Source: Ornithinibacillus halotolerans (GTDB lineage Bacteria > Bacillota > Bacilli > Bacillales > Amphibacillaceae). Taken from it: a DNA stretch of 64,000 nucleotides. How positions within the stretch are numbered: position 1 is the first letter of the stretch; each line of letters begins with the position of its first letter. The notes below the pieces were generated by a model that had not been told where the DNA came from, made no database searches, and worked only from the letters and a program-made list of their open reading frames with translations. Where the stretch lies: contig NZ_BMEY01000002.1 in assembly GCF_014637405.1 (NCBI RefSeq), positions 1-64,000 on the forward strand, written 5' to 3'. The position numbers were made by a program, and so were the translations under genes. Positions 27,674 through 37,924 of the stretch are shown here, one piece after another.

Positions 27674-28636
27674 ATGTGGAAATTTAGTGTACGAAGAATA
27701 ATGATTATGATTCCTCAATTATTTGTTTTAAGTGTACTAATCTTTGTCTTAGCAAAAATGATGCCAGGGGATGCATTATCTGGTCAAATCGATCCAAATA
27801 TTGATCCTGCTCGTATTGAAGAAATTCGTCAAGAAATGGGATGGTATGACCCATGGCATGAGCAATATGCTAGATGGATTGGTGGAGTAATTCAATGGGA
27901 TTTCGGTCAATCCTTCCGATTTAAAATGCCAGTTACCGAGTTAATGGGACAGCGAATTGAAAACTCTTTCTGGTTGTCACTTGTAACACTAATATTTACA
28001 TATTTAATTGCAATTCCATTAGGGATTACAAGTGGAAGGTATAATGACACATTACGAGATTCACTCATTACCGGTTATTCCTATTTAGGATTTGCCACAC
28101 CAATATTTATTTTTGCACTCGTTATGTTATGGGTATTCGGATTCCAATTAGGTTGGTTCCCAACTAGTGGAAGTGTAACACCGGGACTGGTGCCTGGAAC
28201 CTTCGATTATTTTGTAAGTAAGGTATATCACTTGATATTACCAGCCTTATCAATGGCACTCATAACAACATATAGTACAATCCAGTACTTAAGAAATGAA
28301 ATTATCGATACGAAACAGAAAGATTTTATCTTACTAGCAAGAGCTAAAGGTGCTTCAGAATCAAGAGTTTACAATCGACATATTTTTAGAAACTCACTTT
28401 TACCTATAGCGGCATTCTTTGGATTTGAGATCACTACTTTAATTGGAGGTTCTATCTTTATTGAAAACATTTTTGGATATCCAGGGATGGGTCAATTGTT
28501 AATAGAATCTATTAGTCTACGAGACTATAGTGTTGTAACAGCTACTACATTACTATTTGGTATGGCAGCTGTACTAGGGGCACTACTCTCAGACATTATT
28601 TTAAGTATAGTAGATCCGCGAATTCGTATTAAATAA
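27674..28636 (+). CDS. Peptide ABC transporter permease (OppB/DppB type), operon 2
   Basis: 320 residues, same length as its paralogue at 21476 and highly similar, including the contact loop DFILLARAKGASESRVYNRHIFRN. The 4-nt gap to the OppF-type gene is also conserved between the two operons. Confidence 0.92.
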   Translation: MWKFSVRRIMIMIPQLFVLSVLIFVLAKMMPGDALSGQIDPNIDPARIEEIRQEMGWYDPWHEQYARWIGGVIQWDFGQSFRFKMPVTELMGQRIENSFWLSLVTLIFTYLIAIPLGITSGRYNDTLRDSLITGYSYLGFATPIFIFALVMLWVFGFQLGWFPTSGSVTPGLVPGTFDYFVSKVYHLILPALSMALITTYSTIQYLRNEIIDTKQKDFILLARAKGASESRVYNRHIFRNSLLPIAAFFGFEITTLIGGSIFIENIFGYPGMGQLLIESISLRDYSVVTATTLLFGMAAVLGALLSDIILSIVDPRIRIK

Positions 28637-28663
28637 ATTTGGTAAATAGTGAGGTGAATAAAA

Positions 28664-29578
28664 ATGGCAGCAAACTCAGCAAGTGTAGAAAATGTTGACG
28701 TAAAGAAAAAAGAAATTAAAAGTCCTTCTGGCCTTAGTGTCATCGGAAGAGAACTTATTAAAGATAAGATTGCTTTAATCTCATTAATATTCTTAATTTT
28801 AGTTGTCGCTTTTGTATATGGTATATCGTTCGTACTCGATCAGGAAGAGATTGTAAAAGTTGACTTGTTTTCTATCTACGAACCACCAGGAGAAGAATTT
28901 ATTCTTGGAACTGACTACGGTGGCCGTGATGTATTTGGACAGTTAATCATTGGTACACGAAACTCGTTATCGATTGCATTTTTAGTAACGATAATGACAG
29001 GATTAATCGGTGTTGTTTACGGATTATTATCTGGTTATTTCGGTGGGCATGTCGATAATATCATGATGCGTATTTTGGATTTCTTCCTAATTCTACCGTT
29101 TACGATGATCGTTATTGCATTCGTTGCAATCGTACCAAAATATAGTATTTGGACTTTCTCTCTAATTATGACTGCCTTTCTATGGATGGGGATAGCCCGA
29201 TTAATAAGATCGAAGGCACTCCAAGAGAAGGAACTAGACTATATTCACGCGGCAAAAACACTTGGAACATCTAATCTGAAAATTGTATTTAAACATATTT
29301 TACCGAATGTAAGTTCATTAATTATTGTAACAATGACACTTAACTTAGCATCAAATATTGGATTAGAATCCGGACTATCCTTCTTAGGATTTGGATTCCC
29401 AGAAAGTACGCCAAGTTTAGGTACACTACTCAGTTATGCGAGAAACCCACAAACACTAGAATTCAGATGGTGGATTTGGGTACCAGCATCACTAATGATT
29501 TTATTCCTTATGTTAGCAGTAAATAACGTTGGTGTTGCATTAAGACGTGCATCAGATGCTAGACAAAGAAGAGGATAA
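28664..29578 (+). CDS. Peptide ABC transporter permease (OppC/DppC type), operon 2
   Basis: 304 residues. C-subunit block FILGTDYGGRDVFGQLIIGTR and loop LDYIHAAKTLGTSNLKIVFKHILPN. GAGGTGA before the ATG. It differs from its paralogue mainly in the first 25 residues. Followed by a 191-nt gap containing a leader ORF and alternative hairpins. Confidence 0.92.
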   Translation: MAANSASVENVDVKKKEIKSPSGLSVIGRELIKDKIALISLIFLILVVAFVYGISFVLDQEEIVKVDLFSIYEPPGEEFILGTDYGGRDVFGQLIIGTRNSLSIAFLVTIMTGLIGVVYGLLSGYFGGHVDNIMMRILDFFLILPFTMIVIAFVAIVPKYSIWTFSLIMTAFLWMGIARLIRSKALQEKELDYIHAAKTLGTSNLKIVFKHILPNVSSLIIVTMTLNLASNIGLESGLSFLGFGFPESTPSLGTLLSYARNPQTLEFRWWIWVPASLMILFLMLAVNNVGVALRRASDARQRRG

Positions 29579-29642
29579 GATTTTAAGTCATAGCTTTCTA
29601 ATATTTCCAACTAGATTGGCATATCTTTTAAGGAGGTGAGGC

Positions 29643-29693
29643 TTGAGTAGTAGAGAGGGTATTAATAAGTTACCTACATTAATACTTAGCTAG
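29643..29693 (+). CDS. Candidate 16-codon leader peptide before the operon 2 binding-protein gene
   Basis: TTG at 29643 is preceded, 6 nt away, by AAGGAGGTGAG (29630-29640), a full anti-Shine-Dalgarno match and the best ribosome binding site in the neighbourhood. The frame reads MSSREGINKLPTLILS and stops at 29691-29693. Its 3' half overlaps the inverted repeats at 29659-29703, so translation would change which hairpin forms. It has no family match that I recognise. The arrangement suggests a translation-sensed regulatory leader; alternatively it is a decayed gene start. Confidence 0.45.
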   Translation: MSSREGINKLPTLILS

Positions 29694-29703
29694 GTATTAA
29701 TGT
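29659..29703 (+). promoter_or_regulatory. Mutually exclusive hairpins in the operon 2 binding-protein leader
   Basis: ACATTAATAC (29676-29685) pairs perfectly with GTATTAATGT (29694-29703), loop 8 nt. The earlier GTATTAAT (29659-29666) can pair with the same ATTAATAC (29678-29685), so two hairpins compete. No T tract follows, so any effect would be on RNA processing or translation initiation at 29770. Confidence 0.5.
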
Positions 29704-29769
29704 TGAGTATAAAATGTCGAGTAATCGACAAAAAACAAAAGCTTTATAAAAAAAGGGAGGGTATTTAGC

Positions 29770-31662
29770 ATGAGTAAGAATGTAACAAAGTTGCTATTTG
29801 CACTAATGCTTGCAATGGTTCTAGTATTAGCTGCATGTGGTGACAAAGACACTGCTGACAATGGAAACAACAACAACAACACTGAAGATCCAGCAAACAA
29901 TGAGAACAACGAAGACAATGGTGAGGAAGATCCAGCTGATGATGAAGATTCAAATCTATTCAGCATCGATGACTTCTCTCAAAGCAAAAATAACGAAGGA
30001 GAACCAATCGAAGGTGGAACACTTAACTTTGGTTTAGTTTCCGACACAGTATTTGAAGGTACACTAAACTGGAACTTCTATTCCGGTGCACCAGATGCAG
30101 AAGTAATCGGTTGGTTTGACGAGTCGATGCTTTACATGGATGATACTTTCACTTACACAAATGAAGGTCCTGCAGAATTTACTACAGAACCTTACGAAAC
30201 AGATGAGTATCCAAACGGTGTAACTTTCACATTCACAATTAAAGATGGTGTGAAATGGCACGATGGAGAGCCAGTAAAAGCAGAAGACTGGGCATTCTCA
30301 TATGAAGTAATTGGTCACCCGGATTACCCTGGTGTTCGTTACGGTCCAGATTTCTCTGGAATCATCGGTATGGAAGAATATAATGCTGGTGAAGCAGACT
30401 CAATCTCTGGTATTGAGATTGTAGATGATAAAACTCTAAAAATTACTTATAAAGAGTCTCAACCTTCACTACTAACTGGTGGTGTGTGGACTTACGCAAT
30501 GCCAAAACATCTATTCAAAGATATTCCAGTTGCAGAAATGCAAGAACATGATTTAGTACGTAAAAACCCAGTAGGTATGGGACCATTTAAAGTTAAACAA
30601 ATTACACCTGGTGAGTCTGTTGTATACGAAAAATTCGCAGATTACTGGCGTGGAGAGCCTAACCTAGATGAAGTTGTATTAAAAGTTATCGCTCCTGAAG
30701 TTGTAGTTCAAGCACTACAAACTGGTGAAGTTGATATGGTTGACAGTTTCCCAACTGATCAATTCGTTGATAACGCTGATATGAGTAACGTTGAATGGTT
30801 AGGTCAAACTGACTTAGCGTACACTTACATCGGATTTAAGCTAGGACATTGGGATAAAGAAGAGAAGAAAGTTGTAATGGATCCAGACAAGAAAATGGCT
30901 GATGTAAACTTACGTCGTGCTATGTGGTATGCAGTGGATAACAATGCTGTAGGTGAGCAGTTCTACAACGGTTTACGTTGGAACGCAACTACTCTAATTA
31001 TCCCACCATTTGGTGACTACCATAACTCTGAAATTGAAACACCAACATATAATCCTGATGAAGCTAAGAAAATTCTTGATGAAGCTGGATACCTAGATGT
31101 TGATGGCGATGGAATTCGTGAAGATAAAGAAGGTAATGAGTTAACAATCAACTTTGCTACTATGTCAGGTGGAGACGTAGCTGAGCCACTTGCTCAATAC
31201 TACATCCAATCTTGGAAAGCAGTTGGTCTAAATGTAGAATTAATCGATGGTCGTCTACTTGAATTCAACGCATTCTATGATCGCGTAGGTCAAGCGGGAG
31301 ACGATGATCCAAACATCGATATTTATCAAGGTGCTTGGGGTACAGGTTCTGACGTTAACCCTTATGGATTATACGGTCCAGACCAATTATTCAACTTCCC
31401 AAGATACGAATCTGAGAAAAACTCAGAATTGCTAGAAGCTGGTAACTCTCTAGATGCATTCGATACAGATTACCGTATCGATATTTACAGACAGTGGCAA
31501 GAGCTAATGGTTGAAGATATCCCAGTATTCCCAACTCTATACCGTGCGGTTCTAATTCCGGTTAACAACCGTGTAGTTAACTACACAATTGAGCGTGGAG
31601 CTAACATGGGACTTCATGAGCTAGGAGTTACTCAAGAAGAGCCTTTCACTCACGAAGGATAA
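29770..31662 (+). CDS. Oligopeptide-binding lipoprotein (SBP family 5), operon 2
   Basis: 630 residues, paralogous to 23443-25281. Lipobox L-A-A-C, Cys23. The linker after the Cys is extremely Asn/Glu/Asp-rich (residues 25-60, including five consecutive Asn). Conserved blocks include VKWHDGEPVKAEDWAFSYE, DVNLRRAMWYAVDNNAV and the same DVDGDGIRED loop. Differences concentrate in the linker and in the C-terminal lobe, where peptide specificity usually lies, so the two operons may import different peptides (inference). GGGAGGG precedes the ATG. Confidence 0.92.
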   Translation: MSKNVTKLLFALMLAMVLVLAACGDKDTADNGNNNNNTEDPANNENNEDNGEEDPADDEDSNLFSIDDFSQSKNNEGEPIEGGTLNFGLVSDTVFEGTLNWNFYSGAPDAEVIGWFDESMLYMDDTFTYTNEGPAEFTTEPYETDEYPNGVTFTFTIKDGVKWHDGEPVKAEDWAFSYEVIGHPDYPGVRYGPDFSGIIGMEEYNAGEADSISGIEIVDDKTLKITYKESQPSLLTGGVWTYAMPKHLFKDIPVAEMQEHDLVRKNPVGMGPFKVKQITPGESVVYEKFADYWRGEPNLDEVVLKVIAPEVVVQALQTGEVDMVDSFPTDQFVDNADMSNVEWLGQTDLAYTYIGFKLGHWDKEEKKVVMDPDKKMADVNLRRAMWYAVDNNAVGEQFYNGLRWNATTLIIPPFGDYHNSEIETPTYNPDEAKKILDEAGYLDVDGDGIREDKEGNELTINFATMSGGDVAEPLAQYYIQSWKAVGLNVELIDGRLLEFNAFYDRVGQAGDDDPNIDIYQGAWGTGSDVNPYGLYGPDQLFNFPRYESEKNSELLEAGNSLDAFDTDYRIDIYRQWQELMVEDIPVFPTLYRAVLIPVNNRVVNYTIERGANMGLHELGVTQEEPFTHEG

Positions 31663-31671
31663 TTAAGTATT

Positions 31672-31707
31672 AAAAACGGAGGAGCGATTATGCTTCTCCG
31701 TTTTTTT
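31672..31707 (+). terminator. Rho-independent terminator of peptide operon 2
   Basis: AAAAACGGAG pairs with CTCCGTTTTT, with an inner AGC/GCT pair and a 6-nt loop, followed by T residues. Confidence 0.9.
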
Positions 31708-31841
31708 ATTTTAATTTGATACATATCAATAAAATGATAACTTTATAGATTTAATCATACTTTTTACTCAAATCTATTAAATTAGTAATAAAAAATAGTA
31801 GTTTTGGCAATCCTTATAAAAGATTCATAGAAATCTTGCTA

Positions 31842-31870
31842 TGACTAGTATGGAGTATCGTACTTAGTCA
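31842..31870 (+). promoter_or_regulatory. Imperfect inverted repeat upstream of the LysM-3D gene
   Basis: TGACTAGTA (31842-31850) faces TACTTAGTCA (31861-31870), an inverted repeat with one bulged base, 20 nt before the LysM-3D start codon. It could be an operator or a leader hairpin. No clear two-component binding motif is recognised. Confidence 0.35.
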
Positions 31871-31890
31871 AAATTTAAGGAGGAACTACT

Positions 31891-32568
31891 ATGAAGAAAA
31901 CAATTATAACTTTAACTACTGTGATAGCATTAGCATTTCCATTAAGCACTTCTGCCTTATCCTACGATGTATTAAATGGAGAAACGTTATTAGGAGTTTC
32001 AGAAGAATATCAGAACTATGAACATACAAATTCAAATCAAAATGGTAATGTATCAGAACCGTATATTGTTAAAAAAGGAGATACTCTCTATGCAATCTCG
32101 AAACAGTATGATATTTCTGTTGATGAATTAAAGGCATGGAACAATCTTACATCTGATTTAATTTTAGTTGGACAAGAACTAGTTGTTGAAGAATTATCAG
32201 CCGAAACAAATAAGATAAATGCTGAGGATACAATCCAACCTAAAGAAGTTAAAGCTAGCTCTACTACTAATGTAGAAGGAAAAACATTGACTGTTGTTGC
32301 TACAGCATATACTGCTGAATGTGATGGATGTACAGGCATTACGTATACTGGAATAAACTTGCTTGAAAATAGAAACTTAAAGGTAATCGCTGTTGATCCA
32401 ACTATCATTCCATTAGGTTCAAAAGTATATGTAGAAGGATATGGAGAAGCAATTGCAGGAGACATTGGCAGCGCCATTAAAGGAAACCGAATCGACGTCC
32501 ACTTACCAACAAAGAAAGAAGCATATGAGTGGGGAGTAAAAGAAGTAAAAATTACAATTGTAGAGTAA
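31891..32568 (+). CDS. Secreted LysM-3D domain cell-wall protein (YocH-like)
   Basis: 225 residues. A Sec signal peptide is followed by one LysM peptidoglycan-binding domain (about residues 57-100, PYIVKKGDTLYAISKQYDIS). The C-terminal 3D domain (about residues 133-225) has its three aspartates at D169 (AVDPT), D191 (AGDIG) and D202 (RIDVH). 3D domains are lytic-transglycosylase-like, so it probably trims the cell wall. AAGGAGGA precedes the ATG. It is monocistronic, followed by a composite repeat. Confidence 0.9.
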   Translation: MKKTIITLTTVIALAFPLSTSALSYDVLNGETLLGVSEEYQNYEHTNSNQNGNVSEPYIVKKGDTLYAISKQYDISVDELKAWNNLTSDLILVGQELVVEELSAETNKINAEDTIQPKEVKASSTTNVEGKTLTVVATAYTAECDGCTGITYTGINLLENRNLKVIAVDPTIIPLGSKVYVEGYGEAIAGDIGSAIKGNRIDVHLPTKKEAYEWGVKEVKITIVE

Positions 32569-32574
32569 ACAAAC

Positions 32575-32936
32575 GAGGCTGGGACAAAACTAAAACAAAG
32601 GTAAAAAAATACGAGCAATCACCACATTAGCCCCGGAAATATACGGAGACTCCTCGAAAAAGTAGAACACTTTTTCTTCGTGCGATGTATCGCTGTCGAA
32701 GCGTTCCTTGTCCTGTGGGAGGAAAGGCATCGGTGAGACCCCGTTGATGCACCTGCGTCTGCAAGTCATGCTACGAAGAAAGCTTCCTCGGTGCAAGGCA
32801 GCAGGGAAGCTTATTCAAGTAGTAGCCTGGCTCACCAGCCGCCCACGGAAAGCGCAGTATATTTCCGGGGCGGGTCTGATGCTCTAACTTTAATGTTCAG
32901 TTTTTCCTTTGTTAGAAATAGTTTTGTCTCAGCCTC
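32575..32936. repeat. Composite nested palindromic element
   Basis: Outer arms GAGGCTGGGACAAAACTA (32575-32592) and TAGTTTTGTCTCAGCCTC (32919-32936) are inverted copies with one mismatch, and AAACAAAGG/CCTTTGTT extends them. Inside lies a second palindrome-ended unit: CCCCGGAAATATAC (32631-32644) against GTATATTTCCGGGG (32857-32870), perfect over 14 bp. The inner unit also holds an AAGCTTCC/GGAAGCTT hairpin (32780-32812) shared with 40438-40466. It looks like one repeat inserted into another, the outer one possibly once the terminator of the LysM-3D gene. No protein-coding content is recognised. Confidence 0.8.
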
Positions 32937-32943
32937 TTATTTT

Positions 32944-33078
32944 TTATGATTTATAATTTATAGCATTTGGATTCACAGGTTTAATAACTTCTTCTGGTTC
33001 ATTAAAAATTTGTTCAATTCCAACGATACTAAAACCAATAATAATCATTAAAAATAAAACGACTAATAGCTTCCTCAC
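32944..33078 (-). CDS. Small single-pass membrane protein, 44 residues
   Basis: GTG at 33078 has GGGGGC 8 nt upstream. The product has a basic start (MRKLL), one hydrophobic helix (about residues 4-21) and a short polar C-terminal tail (EQIFNEPEEVIKPVNPNA), that is, a typical small bacterial membrane protein. No family is recognised. A longer frame up to 33201 exists but lacks a ribosome binding site. It is divergent from kbl. Plausible but unproven. Confidence 0.5.
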   Translation of the reverse strand: MRKLLVVLFLMIIIGFSIVGIEQIFNEPEEVIKPVNPNAINYKS

Positions 33079-33272
33079 TTCAGTCTGCCCCCATATATGA
33101 TGTCCTAATAAGTAGTATACTAGATGAGCTCGCATTAAGACAATTGGAAAATAGAAAAATATGAAGGAAATATTTCCATATAAAAACAAAGGAAAATGCA
33201 TAAAAGTAAGGTGTTATTCATCATTCTAAACTTTTATATTAGTTTATGATAAACTATATATGGATAGCATCC

Positions 33273-33286
33273 TGGTAACGCTTACA
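33273..33286 (+). promoter_or_regulatory. cre-like site upstream of kbl
   Basis: TGGTAACGCTTACA differs from the catabolite response element consensus TGWAANCGNTNWCA at two positions (third and fourth) and lies 35 nt before the kbl start. CcpA control of threonine degradation would be sensible but is inferred. Confidence 0.45.
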
Positions 33287-33320
33287 TTTAAGCTCGTTTT
33301 TTATTATAAGGAGGTATACA

Positions 33321-34511
33321 ATGAGTAGTAAAACTCTCGATAAGTTTTTAAATGATAATTTAGCAGAATTAAAAGCCAATGGACTTTATAACGAAATCGA
33401 CCCAGTGCAAGGGGCGAACGGACCGATCATACATATAAATGGAAAAAATCTAATTAACCTTTCATCAAATAACTATTTAGGATTAGCTACAGATGAGCGA
33501 CTAAAGCAAGTTGCTAAGGATGCAGTTGATTCTCATGGTGCAGGTGCGGGTGCAGTTCGTACTATTAACGGTACTTTAGATTTGCATATTGAATTAGAGA
33601 AAAAGTTAGCGGAATTTAAAGGAACAGAAGCAGTAATCTCCTATCAATCAGGATTTAATTGTAATATGGCTGCTATATCTGCAGTGATGGATAAGCATGA
33701 TGCGATTCTATCAGATGAGTTAAATCACGCTTCTATTATTGATGGTTGCCGTTTATCAAAGGCAAAGATAATTCGTTTTGCCCATTCTGATATGGATGAT
33801 CTAAGACTAAAGGCAAAAGAAGCAGTAGAGTCTGGTCAATATAATAAAATAATGGTTATTACTGATGGTGTATTTTCAATGGATGGAGATATTGCTAAAT
33901 TACCTGAAATTGTTGAGATTGCTGAGGAATTCGACCTAATTACATATGTAGATGATGCTCATGGCTCAGGTGTATTAGGTAAAGGAGCAGGTACTGTTAA
34001 ACACTTTGGTTTGCAAGATAAAGTAGACTTCCAAATGGGAACACTTTCTAAGGCAATTGGAGTTATCGGTGGATATGTAGCTGGTAAAGCAAATCTTATT
34101 GATTGGCTAAAAGTTCGTTCCCGTCCATTTTTATTCTCAACTGCAGTTTCTCCAGCGGATGCAGCTGCAAGTAAAAAAGCAATTGAAATACTAATGGAAA
34201 GCACAGAGCTTCATGATAAGCTATGGGAAAATGGCAACTATTTAAAAGATGGATTGAAAAAATTAGGCTTTGATATTGGTAATAGTGAGACTCCAATTAC
34301 ACCATGTATTATTGGTGAAGAAAAAGCTGCACAAGAATTTAGTAAGCGCCTGTTCGAGGAAGGTGTATATGCGAAATCAATCGTATTCCCTACTGTTCCA
34401 AGAGGTACTGGTCGTGTGAGAAATATGCCAACAGCAGCACATACAAAGGAAATGCTAGATGAAGCAATTCAAGTGTATGAAAAAGTTGGTAAAGAAATGG
34501 GTTTAATTTAG
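33321..34511 (+). CDS. kbl: Glycine C-acetyltransferase (2-amino-3-ketobutyrate CoA ligase)
   Basis: 396 residues, full length. A PLP enzyme of the alpha-oxoamine synthase family that cleaves 2-amino-3-oxobutyrate with CoA to glycine and acetyl-CoA. The PLP lysine is K244 in [13 protein letters not shown]; the [10 protein letters not shown] motif (210-220) and SSNNYLGL near residue 50 are typical. AAGGAGGT precedes the ATG. The threonine dehydrogenase gene follows 22 nt downstream, giving a two-gene threonine-to-glycine pathway. Confidence 0.95.
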   Translation: MSSKTLDKFLNDNLAELKANGLYNEIDPVQGANGPIIHINGKNLINLSSNNYLGLATDERLKQVAKDAVDSHGAGAGAVRTINGTLDLHIELEKKLAEFKGTEAVISYQSGFNCNMAAISAVMDKHDAILSDELNHASIIDGCRLSKAKIIRFAHSDMDDLRLKAKEAVESGQYNKIMVITDGVFSMDGDIAKLPEIVEIAEEFDLITYVDDAHGSGVLGKGAGTVKHFGLQDKVDFQMGTLSKAIGVIGGYVAGKANLIDWLKVRSRPFLFSTAVSPADAAASKKAIEILMESTELHDKLWENGNYLKDGLKKLGFDIGNSETPITPCIIGEEKAAQEFSKRLFEEGVYAKSIVFPTVPRGTGRVRNMPTAAHTKEMLDEAIQVYEKVGKEMGLI

Positions 34512-34533
34512 TCGGTAGGTAGGGGAGAAGCAT

Positions 34534-35478
34534 ATGAAAAGAATACTAGTCACCGGTGCAGGGGGCCAAATAGGCTCTGAACTTGTTGTGAAATTAAGAG
34601 AAATATACGGGGATGCGAATGTAATTGCATCGGACATTCGTGTCGTTGAAGGGGAAGTGGCGAACGGTCCCTTTGAAATTGTTGATGTGACAGATGAACA
34701 GCGGATATATCAAGTAGCCAAAGATTATCAAGTGGACACAGTCATGCACTTAGCCGCATTATTATCTGCAACTGCAGAGAAAATACCTAAAAAAGCATGG
34801 GATATCAATATGGGTGGTCTAATGAACACGTTAGAAGTGGCCCGTGAATTGAATTTGCAATTTTTTACACCGAGTTCAATAGGTGCCTTTGGTCCATCTA
34901 CACCAAAAGATAATACACCGCAAGATACGTTGCAACGTCCTACAACGATGTATGGAGTTAATAAAGTGTCAGGAGAACTTCTCTGTGACTACTATTATGA
35001 ACGATTTGGCGTTGATACACGTGGTGTACGTTTCCCTGGGTTAATTTCATACGTTGCACCTCCAGGTGGTGGAACGACAGATTACGCGGTGGAAATTTAT
35101 TATGAAGCGATAAAACAACAGAAATATACTTCATATATTGCAGAAGGAACATATATGGATATGATGTATATGCCTGATGCACTTGAAGCCATTATTCAGC
35201 TAATGGAAGCAGACCCAACTAAGTTAATCCATCGAAATGCTTTTAACATAGCTGCTATTTCGGCAGAACCGATGGACTTTGCTAAAGCAATCCAAAAACA
35301 TATACCTCAATTTGAACTAACATTCGAGGTTGACCCGGTCAGACAGAAGATTGCGGATAGTTGGCCAAATAGTATAGATTCCTCGGCTGCTGAGGAAGAA
35401 TGGGGCTTTCAAGCAAAATATGATATCGATCGTATGACTAAAGAAATGTTAGAAAAGATTGCAGAGAAGTTAAAATAA
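34534..35478 (+). CDS. L-threonine 3-dehydrogenase, short-chain/epimerase type
   Basis: 314 residues. Rossmann motif GAGGQIG (8-14) and catalytic Tyr140-x3-Lys144 place it in the extended SDR family, as do [10 protein letters not shown] and the C-terminal [17 protein letters not shown]. With kbl immediately upstream, oxidation of threonine to 2-amino-3-oxobutyrate is the clear role. This is the SDR-type enzyme, not the zinc-dependent Tdh of E. coli or B. subtilis, so the pathway uses an analogous first enzyme. Followed by a terminator and a 52-bp repeat array. Confidence 0.92.
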   Translation: MKRILVTGAGGQIGSELVVKLREIYGDANVIASDIRVVEGEVANGPFEIVDVTDEQRIYQVAKDYQVDTVMHLAALLSATAEKIPKKAWDINMGGLMNTLEVARELNLQFFTPSSIGAFGPSTPKDNTPQDTLQRPTTMYGVNKVSGELLCDYYYERFGVDTRGVRFPGLISYVAPPGGGTTDYAVEIYYEAIKQQKYTSYIAEGTYMDMMYMPDALEAIIQLMEADPTKLIHRNAFNIAAISAEPMDFAKAIQKHIPQFELTFEVDPVRQKIADSWPNSIDSSAAEEEWGFQAKYDIDRMTKEMLEKIAEKLK

Positions 35479-35483
35479 TATAG

Positions 35484-35516
35484 AAGCATTCTCATCTTAG
35501 GTGGGGGTGCTTTTTT
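35484..35516 (+). terminator. Terminator of the kbl-tdh operon
   Basis: AAGCATTCTC pairs with GGGGGTGCTT (with G-U pairs), followed by six T residues. Confidence 0.7.
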
Positions 35517-35529
35517 ATTTCAATGTGAT

Positions 35530-35975
35530 GATAATTACGGGAGGCTTTTTTCATACATTGTTTCGTATCATATGGGGTTCCAAATGAAGAATGGGCAGTT
35601 CTCATACATCAATTCGTACCTAATTTCAGTTTCAAATGAAGAATGGGTAGTTCTCATACATTATTTCGTACCTAATTACGGTTCCAAATGAAGAATGGGC
35701 AGTTCTCATACATTACTTCGTATCTAATTTCAGTTCCAAATGAAGAATGGGCAGTTCTCATACATTATTTCGTACCTAATTTCAGTTCCAAATGAAGAAT
35801 GGGTAGTTCTCATACATCAATACGTATCTAATTTCAGTTCCAAATGAAGAATGGCCAGTTCCCATACATTATTTTGAATCTAATTACGGTTCCAAATGAA
35901 GAATGGCCAGTTCCCATACATTATTTTGAATCTAATTGCGGTCCAAAATGAAGAATGACAAGCTCCCATTCGTTA
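35530..35975. repeat. 52-bp tandem repeat array A (about 8 copies)
   Basis: The anchor CAAATGAAGAATGG starts at 35581, 35633, 35685, 35737, 35789, 35841 and 35893, exactly 52 bp apart, with diverged half-units before (from about 35530) and after (35944). Central copies are nearly identical and edge copies are degenerate. Each unit also carries AGTTCTCATACATTATTTCG. Because 52 is not a multiple of three, no continuous coding is possible. It lies between convergent genes. There are no spacers, so it is not CRISPR. Its period matches array B at 48627-49060 while the sequence does not. Confidence 0.97.
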
Positions 35976-36038
35976 ATTCCAGTAGCCATCCCAGCCAAAA
36001 AGGATAAATAGCAATTGCCAAATCATTTTCACTACAAA

Positions 36039-36065
36039 AAATCCCCCCTGCACGAAGCAGGAGGG
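36039..36065 (-). terminator. Rho-independent terminator of the ABC-F gene
   Basis: On the minus strand an 8-bp GC-rich stem (CCTCCTGC with GCAGGGGG) has a TTCGT loop and is followed by a T run. Confidence 0.9.
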
Positions 36066-36071
36066 TTAATA

Positions 36072-37694
<1,623 letters not shown>

Positions 37695-37761
37695 TTAATC
37701 GGTTTTCCTCCAAATTTAATACTTCATCGTAAGCTTATTAGATTTAAGGGGTGAAGTCAAT

Positions 37762-37789
37762 GTAAATCGTTGGTTTTACAATGATTTAC
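37762..37789. promoter_or_regulatory. Inverted repeat in the promoter region between divergent genes
   Basis: GTAAATCGTTG (37762-37772) faces CAATGATTTAC (37779-37789) with a 6-nt loop and one G-T mismatch, in the 230-nt gap between the ABC-F and NlpC/P60-like genes. It could be an operator or a leader hairpin of the ABC-F transcript. Confidence 0.4.
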
Positions 37790-37924
37790 GTTAACTTTAT
37801 ATAAATATTTTCAATAATGTCTTGTGTAATTATCGTTTTTTCGGTAAAGTTTTGTTATATTCGTTTTTATTATTACTAATATTAGAAAAAATGCTTAAGG
37901 TTAGTCCTGAGTGGAGGGGAAAAC

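Noticed and set aside
32590-32796. Minus-strand open frame of 68 codons
   Set aside because: It lies entirely inside the composite palindromic repeat and has no ribosome binding site or protein-like features.
35530-35975. CRISPR array
   Set aside because: Units are contiguous 52-bp tandem copies with no unique spacers, and no cas genes are nearby. The same applies to 48627-49060.
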